Counted from the first letter of the stretch, positions 1-9,204 are shown. The stretch is DNA of 64,000 nucleotides from Croceibacterium_B sp963783195 (GCA_963783195.1 CAWAMV010000003.1:1-64000), one strand, 5' to 3'. Numbers and translations: made by a program. The notes: generated from the sequence alone by a model not told the origin.

Positions 1-54
1 GAACCCGCGCGTTCAGCTTGGGAAGCTGACAGGCTACCATTACATCATACCCGC
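1..54 (-). tRNA. tRNA-Gly (CCC), 5' part only
   Basis: Read on the minus strand from position 54, the sequence starts with the acceptor strand GCGGGTA. It continues through a D arm to an anticodon stem TCAGC/GCTGA that closes the loop TTCCCAA, giving anticodon CCC. The T-arm 5' strand CGGGTTC lies at the window edge. The 3' half lies outside the window. The glycine assignment rests on the anticodon. Confidence 0.85.
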
Positions 55-109
55 GTATGCGTGCAGCGGGGCGCGCATTGCCACGGCGGTGGCGCGGCGG
101 TCAATATCC

Positions 110-520
110 TCAGTTGCGGGCGAAGTAATCCTCGATGTCCCGGGCGATCTGGTCGAGCTCCTTCAGCGTCTCGTCGATCGCCTTGCGCTGGTGGCGCAGG
201 TCGACGCGCTTTTCGCGCACGCTGTTCAGCAGCGCCTCCATCTGCTGGTGCTGCGAGGGATCGGCATCGTACATGTCGAGGAATTCGGAAATCTCGCGGA
301 TCGAGAACCCCAGCCGCTTTCCGCGCAGGATCAGCCGCATCCGGCCCATTTCGCGTTTGGAGTAGATCCGCATCGTGCCGATGCGTTGCGGGCTGATCAG
401 GCCCTTGTCCTCGTAGAAACGCAGCGTCCGGTGCGTGACGCCGAGTTCCTTCGAGACTTCCTGGATTCCCTTCAGTTCGTCGGCTTCCGCAGCTGGCTCG
501 CCTTTGCCAGGGGCGTTCAC
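110..520 (-). CDS. MerR-family transcriptional regulator of the fatty-acid cluster
   Basis: This 136-residue protein has a MerR-type winged helix at its N-terminus (helix-turn-helix about residues 19-37, with the family signature RFYEDKGL at 34-41). A long charged helix at about 92-132 should form the dimer coiled coil. It has no C-terminal effector domain and no metal-binding cysteines, so it is not a mercury or copper sensor. It starts at GTG, overlapping the stop of the acyl-CoA ligase gene by four bases (GTGA), so the two are translationally coupled. MerR proteins of this size beside acyl-CoA genes are known to control branched-chain or fatty acid degradation (LiuR-like). Its target is probably the 2.29-2.32 kb intergenic region, which has a 20-bp promoter spacer. 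The ligand is unknown. Confidence 0.88.
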   Translation of the reverse strand: MNAPGKGEPAAEADELKGIQEVSKELGVTHRTLRFYEDKGLISPQRIGTMRIYSKREMGRMRLILRGKRLGFSIREISEFLDMYDADPSQHQQMEALLNSVREKRVDLRHQRKAIDETLKELDQIARDIEDYFARN

Positions 521-2199
521 CGCGAGCCCCCGATCAGCTTCTTTTCCTGCTCGACCAGGTCCTTCTTCGAAAGCTTGCCCACCATCGTCTTGGGCAGCGC
601 GTCGCGGACCTCGATCCGGTCGGGCTCCTCGATCTTGTTGAGGTGCTGCGACAGGAACGCGGCCAGGTCATCGACGTCGATCGTCATGCCCGGCTTCGGT
701 GCAACGAACAGCCACGGCGCCTCGCCGCGATAGCGGTCGGGAACGCCGACGGCGATCGCCTCGCCCACGGTGGGAAATTCGTAGGCCGCGTCCTCGATCG
801 TGCGGGGATAGACGTTGTAACCGCTGCACAGGATCAGGTCCTTGATCCGGTCGACCAGGAACAGGTAGCCGTCCTCGTCGAGATAGCCCACGTCGCCGGT
901 GCGCAGCGCACCGTCGACGAAAGTCTCTTCGGTCGCGTCGGGCCGCTGCCAGTATCCCTTCATCACCTGCGGTCCGCGCGCGCAAACCTCGCCCCGTCCG
1001 CCCTGCGGCAGGACATTGTGCGGGTCTTCCAGGTCGCGGATCTCGATCACCGTTCCCGGGAAGGCCGGGCCGCACGAGTTCGGTTTGATCTCGCCTTCGA
1101 ACAGCGGATTGCAGGTGATGATCGGGCTCGCCTCGGTCAGCCCATAGCCTTCCACCAGGCGCTTGCCGGTGCGCCGTTCGAACTCCTCGCGCACCTCGAG
1201 CGGCAGCGGCGCCCCGCCCGAAACGAAGGCGCGCATCGCGGAAAACTCGGGGAAGTCGGCTTCAGGCAGTGCATTGAGCGCGATCCACAGCGTCGGCACG
1301 CCGAAGAACTGGGTCGGCGGCTTGCGCTTCACGCTCTTGAGGAAAGCCTTCATCTCGAAGCGCGGCATCAGCACGATCTCGCCGGCGATCTCGATCGAGT
1401 AGTTGAGCACCGTCGTCAGCGCGAAGACGTGGAACATCGGCAGGACCGCGGTGGTCCGCTCCTGGAATGAGCGTTCCGGTGCTGCGTGAATGAGCATCTG
1501 CCGGGCGTTGGAGGTAAGGTTGTGATGCGTCAGCATCGCGCCCTTGGGTACCCCGGTGGTGCCGCCGGTGTATTGCAGAACGGCCACGTCCTCGGGATCG
1601 ACCGAGACCGGGTCTGCCGCCTCTTCCTGTTTCACGAGGTCGGCGTAGCGATAGTAGATCGGATCGTTCCCCGGTCGCTCGATATCGCCGCGCTTGAACA
1701 GGCGGTAACCCAAGCCCGTCAGGGGCGGCATGGCGTCGGCCAGCGCGCAGAGCACGACCCGCTCGACCCCGGCGCCCGGCGCAACGCGCGCGACCTTGCC
1801 GGCGATGGAGCGGACATCGGGCACGGCGACGAAGCGGGCACCTGAATCCTTCAGCAGGTGGTCGAGCTCGTCCTCCGAATAGAGCGGGTTCAGATTGACG
1901 ACGATGGCGCCGAGCCGGAGCACGGCAAAATAGAGGATCACGTAATACGGCGTGTTCGGCAGACACAGCGCGAACCGGTCGCCCGCCCTGAGACCAAGCT
2001 GTTCGAGCCCGTAGGCCGCCCGCCCGACCTCTGCGTCGAGCTCGGCATAGGTCCATTCGCGGCCAAGGAAATCGAGCGCGACGTGGGCGGGATAAAGCGT
2101 GGCTGCCCGGTCGAGCAGTCCGGGGATCGTGCGCGCGCGCAGCGCCAGCCGATCCTCGCTATCGACCCGGACTTCACCAACGTCATCAGCGACCTGCAT
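517..2199 (-). CDS. fadD: Long-chain fatty acid--CoA ligase (AMP-forming)
   Basis: This 560-residue adenylate-forming enzyme activates a fatty acid to its acyl-CoA using ATP, the entry step to beta-oxidation. The P-loop-like motif YTGGTTGVPKG lies near residue 208. GYGLTEASP (A5) and the A8 hinge (TGDVGYLDEDGYLFLVDR) follow. The C-terminal subdomain ends with a PKTMVGKLSKK segment whose lysine is the usual catalytic residue. I chose ATG 2199 because an upstream in-frame extension to 2310 would run through the divergent promoter; GAGAGG lies about 15 bases upstream. It is the first gene of a two-gene unit with merR and diverges from the thiolase operon. Chain-length preference cannot be read from the sequence. 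Confidence 0.9.
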   Translation of the reverse strand: MQVADDVGEVRVDSEDRLALRARTIPGLLDRAATLYPAHVALDFLGREWTYAELDAEVGRAAYGLEQLGLRAGDRFALCLPNTPYYVILYFAVLRLGAIVVNLNPLYSEDELDHLLKDSGARFVAVPDVRSIAGKVARVAPGAGVERVVLCALADAMPPLTGLGYRLFKRGDIERPGNDPIYYRYADLVKQEEAADPVSVDPEDVAVLQYTGGTTGVPKGAMLTHHNLTSNARQMLIHAAPERSFQERTTAVLPMFHVFALTTVLNYSIEIAGEIVLMPRFEMKAFLKSVKRKPPTQFFGVPTLWIALNALPEADFPEFSAMRAFVSGGAPLPLEVREEFERRTGKRLVEGYGLTEASPIITCNPLFEGEIKPNSCGPAFPGTVIEIRDLEDPHNVLPQGGRGEVCARGPQVMKGYWQRPDATEETFVDGALRTGDVGYLDEDGYLFLVDRIKDLILCSGYNVYPRTIEDAAYEFPTVGEAIAVGVPDRYRGEAPWLFVAPKPGMTIDVDDLAAFLSQHLNKIEEPDRIEVRDALPKTMVGKLSKKDLVEQEKKLIGGSR

Positions 2200-2256
2200 T
2201 GCCGTCACACCGAACCTCTCAATTCTGGCCTCCGCAAAACCGGCACATCTTGTCGG

Positions 2257-2317
2257 TACGATTCGTATCATGCCGCAAGATTTGCTTGACGTATAGGGAA
2301 ATCTGCGCACCTATAGG
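2257..2317. promoter_or_regulatory. Divergent fad promoter region with MerR-type spacer and direct repeats
   Basis: Between fadD and the thiolase lie TTGACG (2286-2291) and TATAGG (2312-2317), separated by 20 bp. This over-long spacer is typical of MerR-activated promoters. TATAGGGAA occurs twice (2292-2300 and 2312-2320) with a 20-bp period. A perfect 11-bp palindrome TACGATTCGTA lies at 2257-2267, on the fadD side. The merR gene is 1.8 kb away, downstream of fadD. Assignment as the MerR operator is inference. Confidence 0.5.
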
Positions 2318-2380
2318 GAATATCTTGACCCGAATGCCGCGGGACCGATTCTCGCTGCCCCAACAGGAAGGTTCGTTTCG

Positions 2381-3514
2381 ATGGTTGACGTCGTGATCGC
2401 AGGCTACGCCCGCTCCCCCTTCACCCTCGCCAACAAGGGCGCTCTGGCCCGCGTGCGGCCCGACGACCTTGCCGCGCAGGTCATCAAGGGACTGATCGAG
2501 CGAACCGGCGTCGATCCGGCGAAGATCGAGGACCTGGCGCTCGGCTGCGCCTTCCCCGAAGGCGAGCAGGGCTTCAACATGGCGCGCCTGGTGGTGCTGC
2601 TGGCCGGCCTGCCCAACTCGATCGGCGGAATCACCATGAACCGTTTCTGCGGCAGCTCGATGAGCGCGATTCACTACGCCGCCGGGCAGATCCAGCTCGG
2701 CGCGGGGGAATGCTTCATTGCCGCCGGCGTCGAATCGATGAGCCGCGTGCCGATGGGCGGGTTCAACCCGATGCCCAATCCCAAACTGGCCGAAAGAAGC
2801 GAGGCCTATATCGCGATGGGCGACACCGCGGAAAACCTCGCCAAGCTCTACGGCATCGAGCGCGAGAAACAGGAAGCCTTCGCGGTCGAGAGCCAGAAGA
2901 AGGCCGCCGCCGCCGCCGCTGCCGGCAAGTTCGACGACGAGATCGTGCCGATCGTCAGCGGCGACACGACCATCGACAAGGACGGCACGTTGCGCCCCGA
3001 CACGACGGCCGAGGGCCTCGCTGGGCTCAAGCCGGCCTTCAATGCCGAGGGCACGGTGACCGCCGGCACGGCATCGCCGTTGACCGACGGTTCGGCCGCT
3101 ACCCTTGTCTGCAGCGCGGAGTTCGCCAAGGCCAACGGGCTGGAGGTCATCGCGAAGATCAAGTCGGTCGCCATCAGCGGCTGCGCGCCCGAGGTCATGG
3201 GCCTTGGTCCGGTAATCTCCTCGCAGAAGGCCGTCGAGCGCGCGGGCATCTCGTTCGACGACATCGACATCGTCGAACTGAACGAGGCGTTTGCCAGCCA
3301 GGCGCTCGCCTGCATGCACGATCTCGGGCTCGACGGGGCGAAGGTCAATCCCGACGGCGGCGCGATCGCCATCGGCCACCCGCTCGGCGCCACCGGCGCG
3401 CGGATCGTCGGCAAGGCCGCGCAGATCCTCAAGCGCGACGGCGGCAAGTACGCGCTCGCCACCCAGTGCATCGGCGGCGGCCAGGGCATCGCGACCGTGC
3501 TGGAGGCCGTGTAA
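2381..3514 (+). CDS. fadA: Acetyl-CoA C-acyltransferase (3-ketoacyl-CoA thiolase)
   Basis: This 377-residue thiolase cleaves 3-ketoacyl-CoA with CoA to give acetyl-CoA and a shortened acyl-CoA, the last step of beta-oxidation. The nucleophilic cysteine is C90 in NRFCGSS, H333 lies in GHPLGATGAR, and the second active-site cysteine is C363 in CIGGGQG. All three are in the expected places and the length is normal. It is the first gene of an operon with the multifunctional hydratase/dehydrogenase (stop and start overlap as TAATG) and the acyl-CoA dehydrogenase. A biosynthetic acetoacetyl-CoA thiolase has the same fold, but the neighbours favour the degradative role. Confidence 0.93.
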   Translation: MVDVVIAGYARSPFTLANKGALARVRPDDLAAQVIKGLIERTGVDPAKIEDLALGCAFPEGEQGFNMARLVVLLAGLPNSIGGITMNRFCGSSMSAIHYAAGQIQLGAGECFIAAGVESMSRVPMGGFNPMPNPKLAERSEAYIAMGDTAENLAKLYGIEREKQEAFAVESQKKAAAAAAAGKFDDEIVPIVSGDTTIDKDGTLRPDTTAEGLAGLKPAFNAEGTVTAGTASPLTDGSAATLVCSAEFAKANGLEVIAKIKSVAISGCAPEVMGLGPVISSQKAVERAGISFDDIDIVELNEAFASQALACMHDLGLDGAKVNPDGGAIAIGHPLGATGARIVGKAAQILKRDGGKYALATQCIGGGQGIATVLEAV

Positions 3515-5847
3515 TGGCCGAACAAGCTATCAGGAAGGTCTGCGTCATCGGCTCGGGCGTCATGGGCTCGGGCATCGCCGCACAGGTTGCCAACGCCGGC
3601 GTGCCCGTGCTGCTGCTCGACATCCCGGCCAGGGACGGCGACAACCGCAACGCCGTGGCCGAGGGCGCGGTCGCCAAGATGCTCAAGACCGAGCCCGCTC
3701 CGTTCATGAGCAAGGGCGCGGCCAGGCTGGTCGAAACCGGCAACATCGACGATGACCTCGCCAAGGTCGCCGAGTGCGACTGGATCGTCGAGGCGATCAT
3801 CGAGCGGCTCGACATCAAGCAGGGCCTTTACGCCAAGCTCGAAGAGCACCGGCAGCCGGGCACGCCCGTGTCCTCGAACACGTCCTCGATCCCGCTCGCC
3901 ATGCTGACCGACGGGCGCAGTGACGACTTCACCAGGTCGTTCATGATCACGCACTTCTTCAACCCGCCGCGCTACATGCGCCTGATCGAGCTGGTCACCG
4001 GGCCGGAAACCGCCAGGGAAGTGGCCGACAAGGTCGAAACCTTCGTCGACCGCAGGCTGGGCAAGAGCGTGGTCTGGGCCAAGGACACCCCGGGCTTCAT
4101 CGCCAATCGCATCGGCACGTTCTGGATCCAGACCGGCGTGAACAACGCCTTCGACCTCGGCGTGACCGTGGAGGAGGCAGACGCTATCGTCGGCAAGCCG
4201 ATGGGCGTGCCCAAGACCGGCATCTTCGGCCTTATCGACCTCGTCGGGCTCGACCTCCAGCCGCACCTGATGGCGAGCCTGCAGTCGACCCTGCCGAAGG
4301 ACGATCCCTACCAGGCGATCGCCCGCAGCGAGCCGATGATCGAGAAGATGATCGCCGACGGCTTCACCGGCCGCAAGGGCAAGGGCGGCTTCTTCCGGAT
4401 GAACAAGGACGGGGCCAAGCGCACGCTCGAGGCGATCGACCTCAAGAGCGGCGTCTACGCTCCGGCCGCGCGTCCCGCCGTTCCCACGGGCCCTGCCGCC
4501 AAGGGCGACCTCAAGGCGCTGGTAGAGGCCGACGGCAAGTATGGCGAATACGCCTGGGCCGTGCTCGGCAACACCGTGGCCTATGCCGCCGCGCTGGTGC
4601 CGGAGATTTCCGACACCGTCGTCGGCGTCGATGACGCGATGAAGCTGGGCTACAACTGGAAGTTCGGCCCCTTCGAATGGATCGACAAGCTGGGCGCCGA
4701 CTACGTCGCCGAGCGGCTCGAGAAGAACGGCCAGCCGGTTCCCGAACTGCTCAAGCTTGCCTCCGGGCGCACGTTCTACCGTGTCGAGGGCGGCAAGCGG
4801 CAGTACCTCGGCACTGACGGCGAATATCATGACATCGTGCGGCCCGCAGGCGTGCTGCTGCTGGAGGACATCAAGCTGGCATCCAAGCCGCTGATGAAGA
4901 ACGGCTCGGCCGCGCTGTGGGATCTTGGCGACGGCGTCGCCTGTCTCGAGTTCACCGGCAAGATGAACGCGCTCGACGACCAGGTGATGACGCTGGTCGG
5001 CAAGGCCATCGGCCACGTCGCCAAGACCATGAAGGCACTGGTGATCTACAACGAGGGTTCGCACTTCTCGGCCGGCGCCAACCTCGGCCTTGCCCTGTTC
5101 GCCTACAACATCGGCGCGTTCGGACAGATCGAACAGCTCGTGCAGGGCGGACAGATGGCGCTGAAGGGCCTGAAGTACGCGCCTTTCCCGGTCGTCGGCG
5201 CGCCGCACGGCATGGCGCTGGGCGGCGGCTGCGAGTTCCTGCTCCACTGTGACGCGATCCAGACCCATGCCGAGCTCTACACGGGCCTCGTCGAGGTCGG
5301 CGTCGGCCTGATCCCCGGCTGGGGCGGAAACGGCGAGATGCTCGACCGCTGGCGCAAGATGCCCAAGATGCCGAACGGCCCGATGCCCGCGGTGGCCAAG
5401 GTGTTCGAGACCGTCAGCACGGCAACCGTGTCGAAATCGGCCGCCAACGCCCGGGAACTGGGCATCCTGCGCCCGGCCGATGGCGTGACGATGAACTTCG
5501 ACCGGCTGCTGCACGATGCCAAGGCCAAGGCGCTCGACATGGTCGAAGGCTACAAGGCCCCCGAACCGCCCGAGTTCACCCTGCCCGGCCCCGGCGGCAA
5601 GGCGGCGCTGATGCTGGCGGTGGAAGGCTTCCACAACCGCGGCCTGGCGACCGACTACGACGTGGTCGTGTCCGGTGCGCTCGCCACCGTCCTAACCGGC
5701 GGCGAGGACGGCGATCCGACCAAGCCTGTTACCGAGAACGAATTGCTCGCCATCGAACGCCGCGAGTTCATGGCCCGCCTGAACGATCCCCGCACCCTCG
5801 CCCGCATCGAGCACATGCTCGAGACCGGCAAGCCCCTGCGTAACTGA
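3514..5847 (+). CDS. fadB: 3-hydroxyacyl-CoA dehydrogenase / enoyl-CoA hydratase fusion
   Basis: This 777-residue bifunctional enzyme carries out the hydration and NAD-dependent oxidation steps of beta-oxidation. The dehydrogenase comes first: a Rossmann motif VIGSGVMGSGIA starts near residue 10 and is followed by the HAD C-terminal domains. The crotonase (enoyl-CoA hydratase) half lies about residues 460-770, with SAGANLGL and the GMALGGGCEF oxyanion-hole loop. This order (dehydrogenase then hydratase) matches Bacillus FadN rather than E. coli FadB, in which the hydratase comes first. The ATG overlaps the thiolase stop. Longer in-frame upstream starts lie inside the thiolase gene and are not used. 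Confidence 0.92.
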   Translation: MAEQAIRKVCVIGSGVMGSGIAAQVANAGVPVLLLDIPARDGDNRNAVAEGAVAKMLKTEPAPFMSKGAARLVETGNIDDDLAKVAECDWIVEAIIERLDIKQGLYAKLEEHRQPGTPVSSNTSSIPLAMLTDGRSDDFTRSFMITHFFNPPRYMRLIELVTGPETAREVADKVETFVDRRLGKSVVWAKDTPGFIANRIGTFWIQTGVNNAFDLGVTVEEADAIVGKPMGVPKTGIFGLIDLVGLDLQPHLMASLQSTLPKDDPYQAIARSEPMIEKMIADGFTGRKGKGGFFRMNKDGAKRTLEAIDLKSGVYAPAARPAVPTGPAAKGDLKALVEADGKYGEYAWAVLGNTVAYAAALVPEISDTVVGVDDAMKLGYNWKFGPFEWIDKLGADYVAERLEKNGQPVPELLKLASGRTFYRVEGGKRQYLGTDGEYHDIVRPAGVLLLEDIKLASKPLMKNGSAALWDLGDGVACLEFTGKMNALDDQVMTLVGKAIGHVAKTMKALVIYNEGSHFSAGANLGLALFAYNIGAFGQIEQLVQGGQMALKGLKYAPFPVVGAPHGMALGGGCEFLLHCDAIQTHAELYTGLVEVGVGLIPGWGGNGEMLDRWRKMPKMPNGPMPAVAKVFETVSTATVSKSAANARELGILRPADGVTMNFDRLLHDAKAKALDMVEGYKAPEPPEFTLPGPGGKAALMLAVEGFHNRGLATDYDVVVSGALATVLTGGEDGDPTKPVTENELLAIERREFMARLNDPRTLARIEHMLETGKPLRN

Positions 5848-5870
5848 GTGCGGAACTGAGGAGAGACACG

Positions 5871-7661
5871 ATGCAAGTCTACGAAGCCCCCCTGCGCGAC
5901 ATGCGCTTCGTCCTCCACGAGCTGTTCGCCGAAGAACCGTTCGGCACGGTCCCCGGGCACGAGGAATTCACCCCCGACCTGCTCGACGCCATCCTCGAGG
6001 AAGCGAACAAGCTCGCCACCGGCGTGCTGCTGCCGATCAACCGCAGCGGCGACGAGGAAGGCTGCCATCTGGAAAACGGTGTCGTCCGCACGCCCAAGGG
6101 CTTCAAGGACGCCTATGACCAGTTCCGCCAAGGTGGCTGGACCGCACTTGCCGCGCCGCCCGAATGGGGTGGTCAGGGCCTGCCGGAAACGGTCAACAAG
6201 CTGGTCGAGGAAATGATCAGTGCGACCAACGTCAGCTTCGGCCTCTACCCGGGCCTGACGCACGGCGCGACGACGGCGATGGTCGACTTCGCGAGCGACG
6301 ACCTGAAAAACACGTGGCTGCCCAAGATGGTCGAGGGCACCTGGACCGGCACGATGTGTCTGACCGAGGCGCATTGCGGCACCGACCTCGGCCTGTTGCG
6401 CACCAAGGCGGTCCCGCAGGACGACGGCAGCTACAAGATCACCGGCGGCAAGATCTTCATATCGGCGGGCGACCACGACCTGTCGGAGAACATCGTCCAC
6501 CTCGTGCTCGCGCGCCTTCCCGATGCGCCCCCGGGCATCAAGGGCATCTCGATGTTCCTCGTGCCCAAGCTGCTGCTCGACGATCAGGGCCAACCCTCGA
6601 AGCCCAACAACGTCTCGGTCGCCGCGATCGAGCACAAGATGGGCATCAAGGCTTCGGCCACCTGCCAGCTCAACTTCGACGAGAGCACCGGATGGCTCGT
6701 CGGCACAAAGCACAAGGGTATGCAGGCCATGTTCCGCATGATGAACAACGAGCGGGTCGCCGTCGGCGTCCAGGGGCTCGGCATCGGCGAGGCGGCCTAC
6801 CAGTCGGCGGTGTGGTACGCCAAGGACCGCCTGCAGGGCCGTTCGCTCTCCGGCGCCAAGTACCCTGACAGGCCGGCCGATCCGATCATCGTCCACCCGG
6901 ACGTGCGGCGGATGCTGATGACCATGCGCGCCTATAACGAGGGCTGTCGCGCGGTCTGCGGCTGGGTCGCCCGCGCCATCGAGACCGCGGAGAAGGGCGA
7001 CGAGCCCGAAGCGAAGCAGCGCGCGGAGGACTTCATCGCCCTGATGACGCCTGTGGTGAAGGCACTCTTCACCGATCTCGGGTTCGAGAGCGCCAACCTG
7101 GCCGTCCAGGTCTATGGCGGGCACGGCTACATCCGCGAAAGCGGCGTGGAGCAGTACGTGCGCGACGCGCGCATCGCGCAGATCTACGAAGGCACCAATG
7201 GCATCCAGGCGCTGGATCTGGTGGGCCGCAAGATGGGCGCGCACAACGGGCGCTACCTGCGCAGCTTCTTCCACCCGGTCGGCAGCTTCGTCGAGGAGCT
7301 CAAGGGCCACGAGGCCTTCGCCAAGCAGGGCGAGGCGCTGGAGAAGGCGTTCCAGGCGCTCCAGCTCGCCACCGGCACGATCGCGCAGAAGGGCCTCAGG
7401 GATCCCGAGGAAGCCGGCGCCGCGGCGACCGAGTACCTGCGCCTGCTGGGCATGGTCGCCCTGGGCTACTGCTTCGGCAAGTCTGCCGTGCTGGCCCACG
7501 CGAAGCTCGCCGAAGGCACCGACGAGGGCGATTTCTACAACGCCAAGATCACGACGGCCCGCTTCTTCTTCGACCGCCTGCTGCCGCCCGCCAGCGCGCT
7601 GGTGCTGGCAATCAAGCGCGGCAAGGACAGCATGATGGAACTGCCCGCAGAGGCGTTCTGA
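5871..7661 (+). CDS. Acyl-CoA dehydrogenase with extended C-terminal domain
   Basis: This 596-residue FAD flavoenzyme introduces the alpha,beta double bond in acyl-CoA. It has the N-terminal, middle (CLTEAHCGTDLG) and C-terminal acyl-CoA dehydrogenase domains. The catalytic glutamate is about E440 in IYEGTNGIQ. An extra alpha-helical C-terminal domain of about 130 residues follows, as in the 590-600-residue subfamily that includes DmdC-type and long-chain enzymes. A good ribosome site GAGGAGAG precedes the ATG. It is the third gene of the fad operon, 23 bp after the hydratase/dehydrogenase. Substrate chain length is not resolved; the neighbours suggest medium- or long-chain acyl-CoA. Confidence 0.92.
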   Translation: MQVYEAPLRDMRFVLHELFAEEPFGTVPGHEEFTPDLLDAILEEANKLATGVLLPINRSGDEEGCHLENGVVRTPKGFKDAYDQFRQGGWTALAAPPEWGGQGLPETVNKLVEEMISATNVSFGLYPGLTHGATTAMVDFASDDLKNTWLPKMVEGTWTGTMCLTEAHCGTDLGLLRTKAVPQDDGSYKITGGKIFISAGDHDLSENIVHLVLARLPDAPPGIKGISMFLVPKLLLDDQGQPSKPNNVSVAAIEHKMGIKASATCQLNFDESTGWLVGTKHKGMQAMFRMMNNERVAVGVQGLGIGEAAYQSAVWYAKDRLQGRSLSGAKYPDRPADPIIVHPDVRRMLMTMRAYNEGCRAVCGWVARAIETAEKGDEPEAKQRAEDFIALMTPVVKALFTDLGFESANLAVQVYGGHGYIRESGVEQYVRDARIAQIYEGTNGIQALDLVGRKMGAHNGRYLRSFFHPVGSFVEELKGHEAFAKQGEALEKAFQALQLATGTIAQKGLRDPEEAGAAATEYLRLLGMVALGYCFGKSAVLAHAKLAEGTDEGDFYNAKITTARFFFDRLLPPASALVLAIKRGKDSMMELPAEAF

Positions 7662-7698
7662 TGCGAAATTCGCCGTCCGCAAGGACGGCGGAGCAGGA

Positions 7699-7734
7699 GA
7701 TGGGGCGCCATATCAGACCCAGAGGCGCCCCATC
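7699..7734. terminator. Bidirectional hairpin between convergent genes
   Basis: GATGGGGCGCC (7699-7709) pairs perfectly with GGCGCCCCATC (7724-7734) around a 14-base loop. A smaller hairpin, GCCGTCC-GCAA-GGACGGC, lies just upstream near 7674-7691. The site sits between the fad operon and the convergent dioxygenase gene. There is no long T-run, so termination is plausible rather than certain. Confidence 0.55.
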
Positions 7735-7759
7735 CCTTGCGAATGTGCCGGACTGAAGC

Positions 7760-8707
7760 TCAGCGGCCCTCGGCGCGGGCGTGCTGGATGTCGACCACCT
7801 TGGGCGCCTTGGCGAACAGGACCGAGAACTGGTCGTCGAGCCCCATCGTGTGCGGTTCGGTGCCCTCGCGCACGGTGGTGCGGCGCATGTCGCGCTTGTA
7901 CTTGTCGTAGGGATAATCGCCGCCGCGGTGCATCGAACACAGGTTGTCCCAGATGACCAGGTCGCCGACCGCCCACTCGTGGCTGAAAACGTATTGCGGC
8001 TGGGTGCAGTGCTCGATCAGCTCCCTGATCAGTTTGCGGCCCTTGGCCTTGTCCATGCCTTCGATGTCCATCGTGTGCGCGGCGATGAACAGGGCTTTTC
8101 GGCCTGAGCCCTTGTGCACGTGCACGAGCGGGTGACGCGCCTTGTAGCGCTCATCGATCTCCTCGTCGGGAATGTCGGCCCCGGCGAGCTTGCGACTCCA
8201 CCACAGCGAGTTGATGCCGACCTTGTCCTCGAGGAAGTCCTTCATGTCCTGCGGCAGGTCTTCGTAGGCACTGCGCGTGTCGGCAAACCATGTCTCGCCG
8301 CCTTCGGGCGGGACTTCGTGCGCCAGCAGCAGCGAATAGCTGGTGCGCTTTTCCATGAAGGCGCTGTCGGTGTGCCACAGGCGATCGCCCTTGCGGTACT
8401 GGATCGCCGCGGGGTCCTGCGTGATCTCGCCTTCCGGGTTGAGGTTGCTCGCATCGAACAGCTCGGGGAACGGCAGCCGCTTCTTCATGCCCGGGCGTTC
8501 CGGAGTGCGTTCGAGATAGCCGAAGTTTCGACTGAATTCGACATGGTCGGCGTCCGACATGCCCGTGTCGCGCCACACGGTCACACCCCAGGTGTCCATC
8601 GCGTCGGTAACCTGCGTGACCTCTTCCGGCGACAGCTTGCGCGTCAGGTCGAGGCCCGAGCAACGGGCACCGAAGCGCGGCAGGATGGGTTCCACTGTCA
8701 GGGCCAT
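7760..8707 (-). CDS. TauD/TfdA-family 2-oxoglutarate-dependent dioxygenase
   Basis: This 315-residue non-haem Fe(II) dioxygenase couples oxidative decarboxylation of 2-oxoglutarate to hydroxylation of a substrate. The iron-binding triad is H112 and D114 (LWHTDSAF) and H260 (SMHRGGDYP). R275/R276 in RDMRRTTV should bind 2-oxoglutarate. Spacing and motifs are closest to TfdA (2,4-D dioxygenase) and its alkyl or aryloxyacid-type relatives, but the true substrate is unknown. A GGAGAGAG ribosome site precedes the ATG. The MaoC hydratase gene lies 38 bp upstream on the same strand, so the pair is probably one operon. Confidence 0.88.
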   Translation of the reverse strand: MALTVEPILPRFGARCSGLDLTRKLSPEEVTQVTDAMDTWGVTVWRDTGMSDADHVEFSRNFGYLERTPERPGMKKRLPFPELFDASNLNPEGEITQDPAAIQYRKGDRLWHTDSAFMEKRTSYSLLLAHEVPPEGGETWFADTRSAYEDLPQDMKDFLEDKVGINSLWWSRKLAGADIPDEEIDERYKARHPLVHVHKGSGRKALFIAAHTMDIEGMDKAKGRKLIRELIEHCTQPQYVFSHEWAVGDLVIWDNLCSMHRGGDYPYDKYKRDMRRTTVREGTEPHTMGLDDQFSVLFAKAPKVVDIQHARAEGR

Positions 8708-8745
8708 GTCGATCTCTCTCCGGGCATATCTAATTAGCTTGCTAA

Positions 8746-9204
8746 CTATATAGCCTGAGGCCGCTTGCGTTGCAAGCTTGCCCGCTTGCAGTGCGCCACC
8801 AGCACGCCGTCCTGGTTGTAGGCCCGGTGCGCCATGGTCAGGATCCCCTGGTCGGGACGGGACTTGCTTTCCCGCACATCGAGCACCTCGGTCTCGATCC
8901 GCAACGTGTCGCCGACAAAGATTGGAGCGGGAAAGCGCACCTCGTCCCAGCCGAGGTTGGCGACCGCGGTGCCCTGGGTGGTGTCGTTGACCGAGATGCC
9001 GACCATCAGCCCGAGCGTGAAGCAGGAGTTGACGAGGATTTTTCCGTACTCGGTGTCCTTCATGTACTCGGCATCGAGATGCAGCGGTGCGGGATTGTGG
9101 GTCAGCGTGCTCATCAGCAGGTTGTCCGTTTCCGTCACCGTGCGGCGCAGCGGGTGATCGAACACCTGCCCCACTTTGAATTCATCGAACCACAGTCCTG
9201 CCAT
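8746..9204 (-). CDS. MaoC-family (hot-dog) dehydratase
   Basis: This 152-residue hot-dog protein resembles MaoC-type enoyl-CoA hydratases, which act on acyl-CoA or related thioesters. The segment THNPAPLHLDAEYMKDTEYG is the family's active-site stretch; the hydratase dyad D/N and H corresponds to the N..H positions there. ATG 9204 was chosen over 9291 because AAGGAG lies about 8 bases upstream and the downstream sequence begins MAGLWFDEF like family members. It lies upstream of the dioxygenase in the same orientation. The specific substrate is not known; mesaconyl-CoA or enoyl-CoA type substrates are typical of relatives. Confidence 0.85.
   Translation of the reverse strand: MAGLWFDEFKVGQVFDHPLRRTVTETDNLLMSTLTHNPAPLHLDAEYMKDTEYGKILVNSCFTLGLMVGISVNDTTQGTAVANLGWDEVRFPAPIFVGDTLRIETEVLDVRESKSRPDQGILTMAHRAYNQDGVLVAHCKRASLQRKRPQAI

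Noticed and set aside
2848..5634. 928-codon open frame on the minus strand
   Set aside because: It lies opposite the thiolase and hydratase/dehydrogenase genes. High GC leaves few stops in the mirror frame; no domain is recognisable and the composition is shadow-like.
5655..7682. 675-codon open frame on the minus strand
   Set aside because: It mirrors the acyl-CoA dehydrogenase gene, which has clear catalytic motifs. No independent signal supports it.
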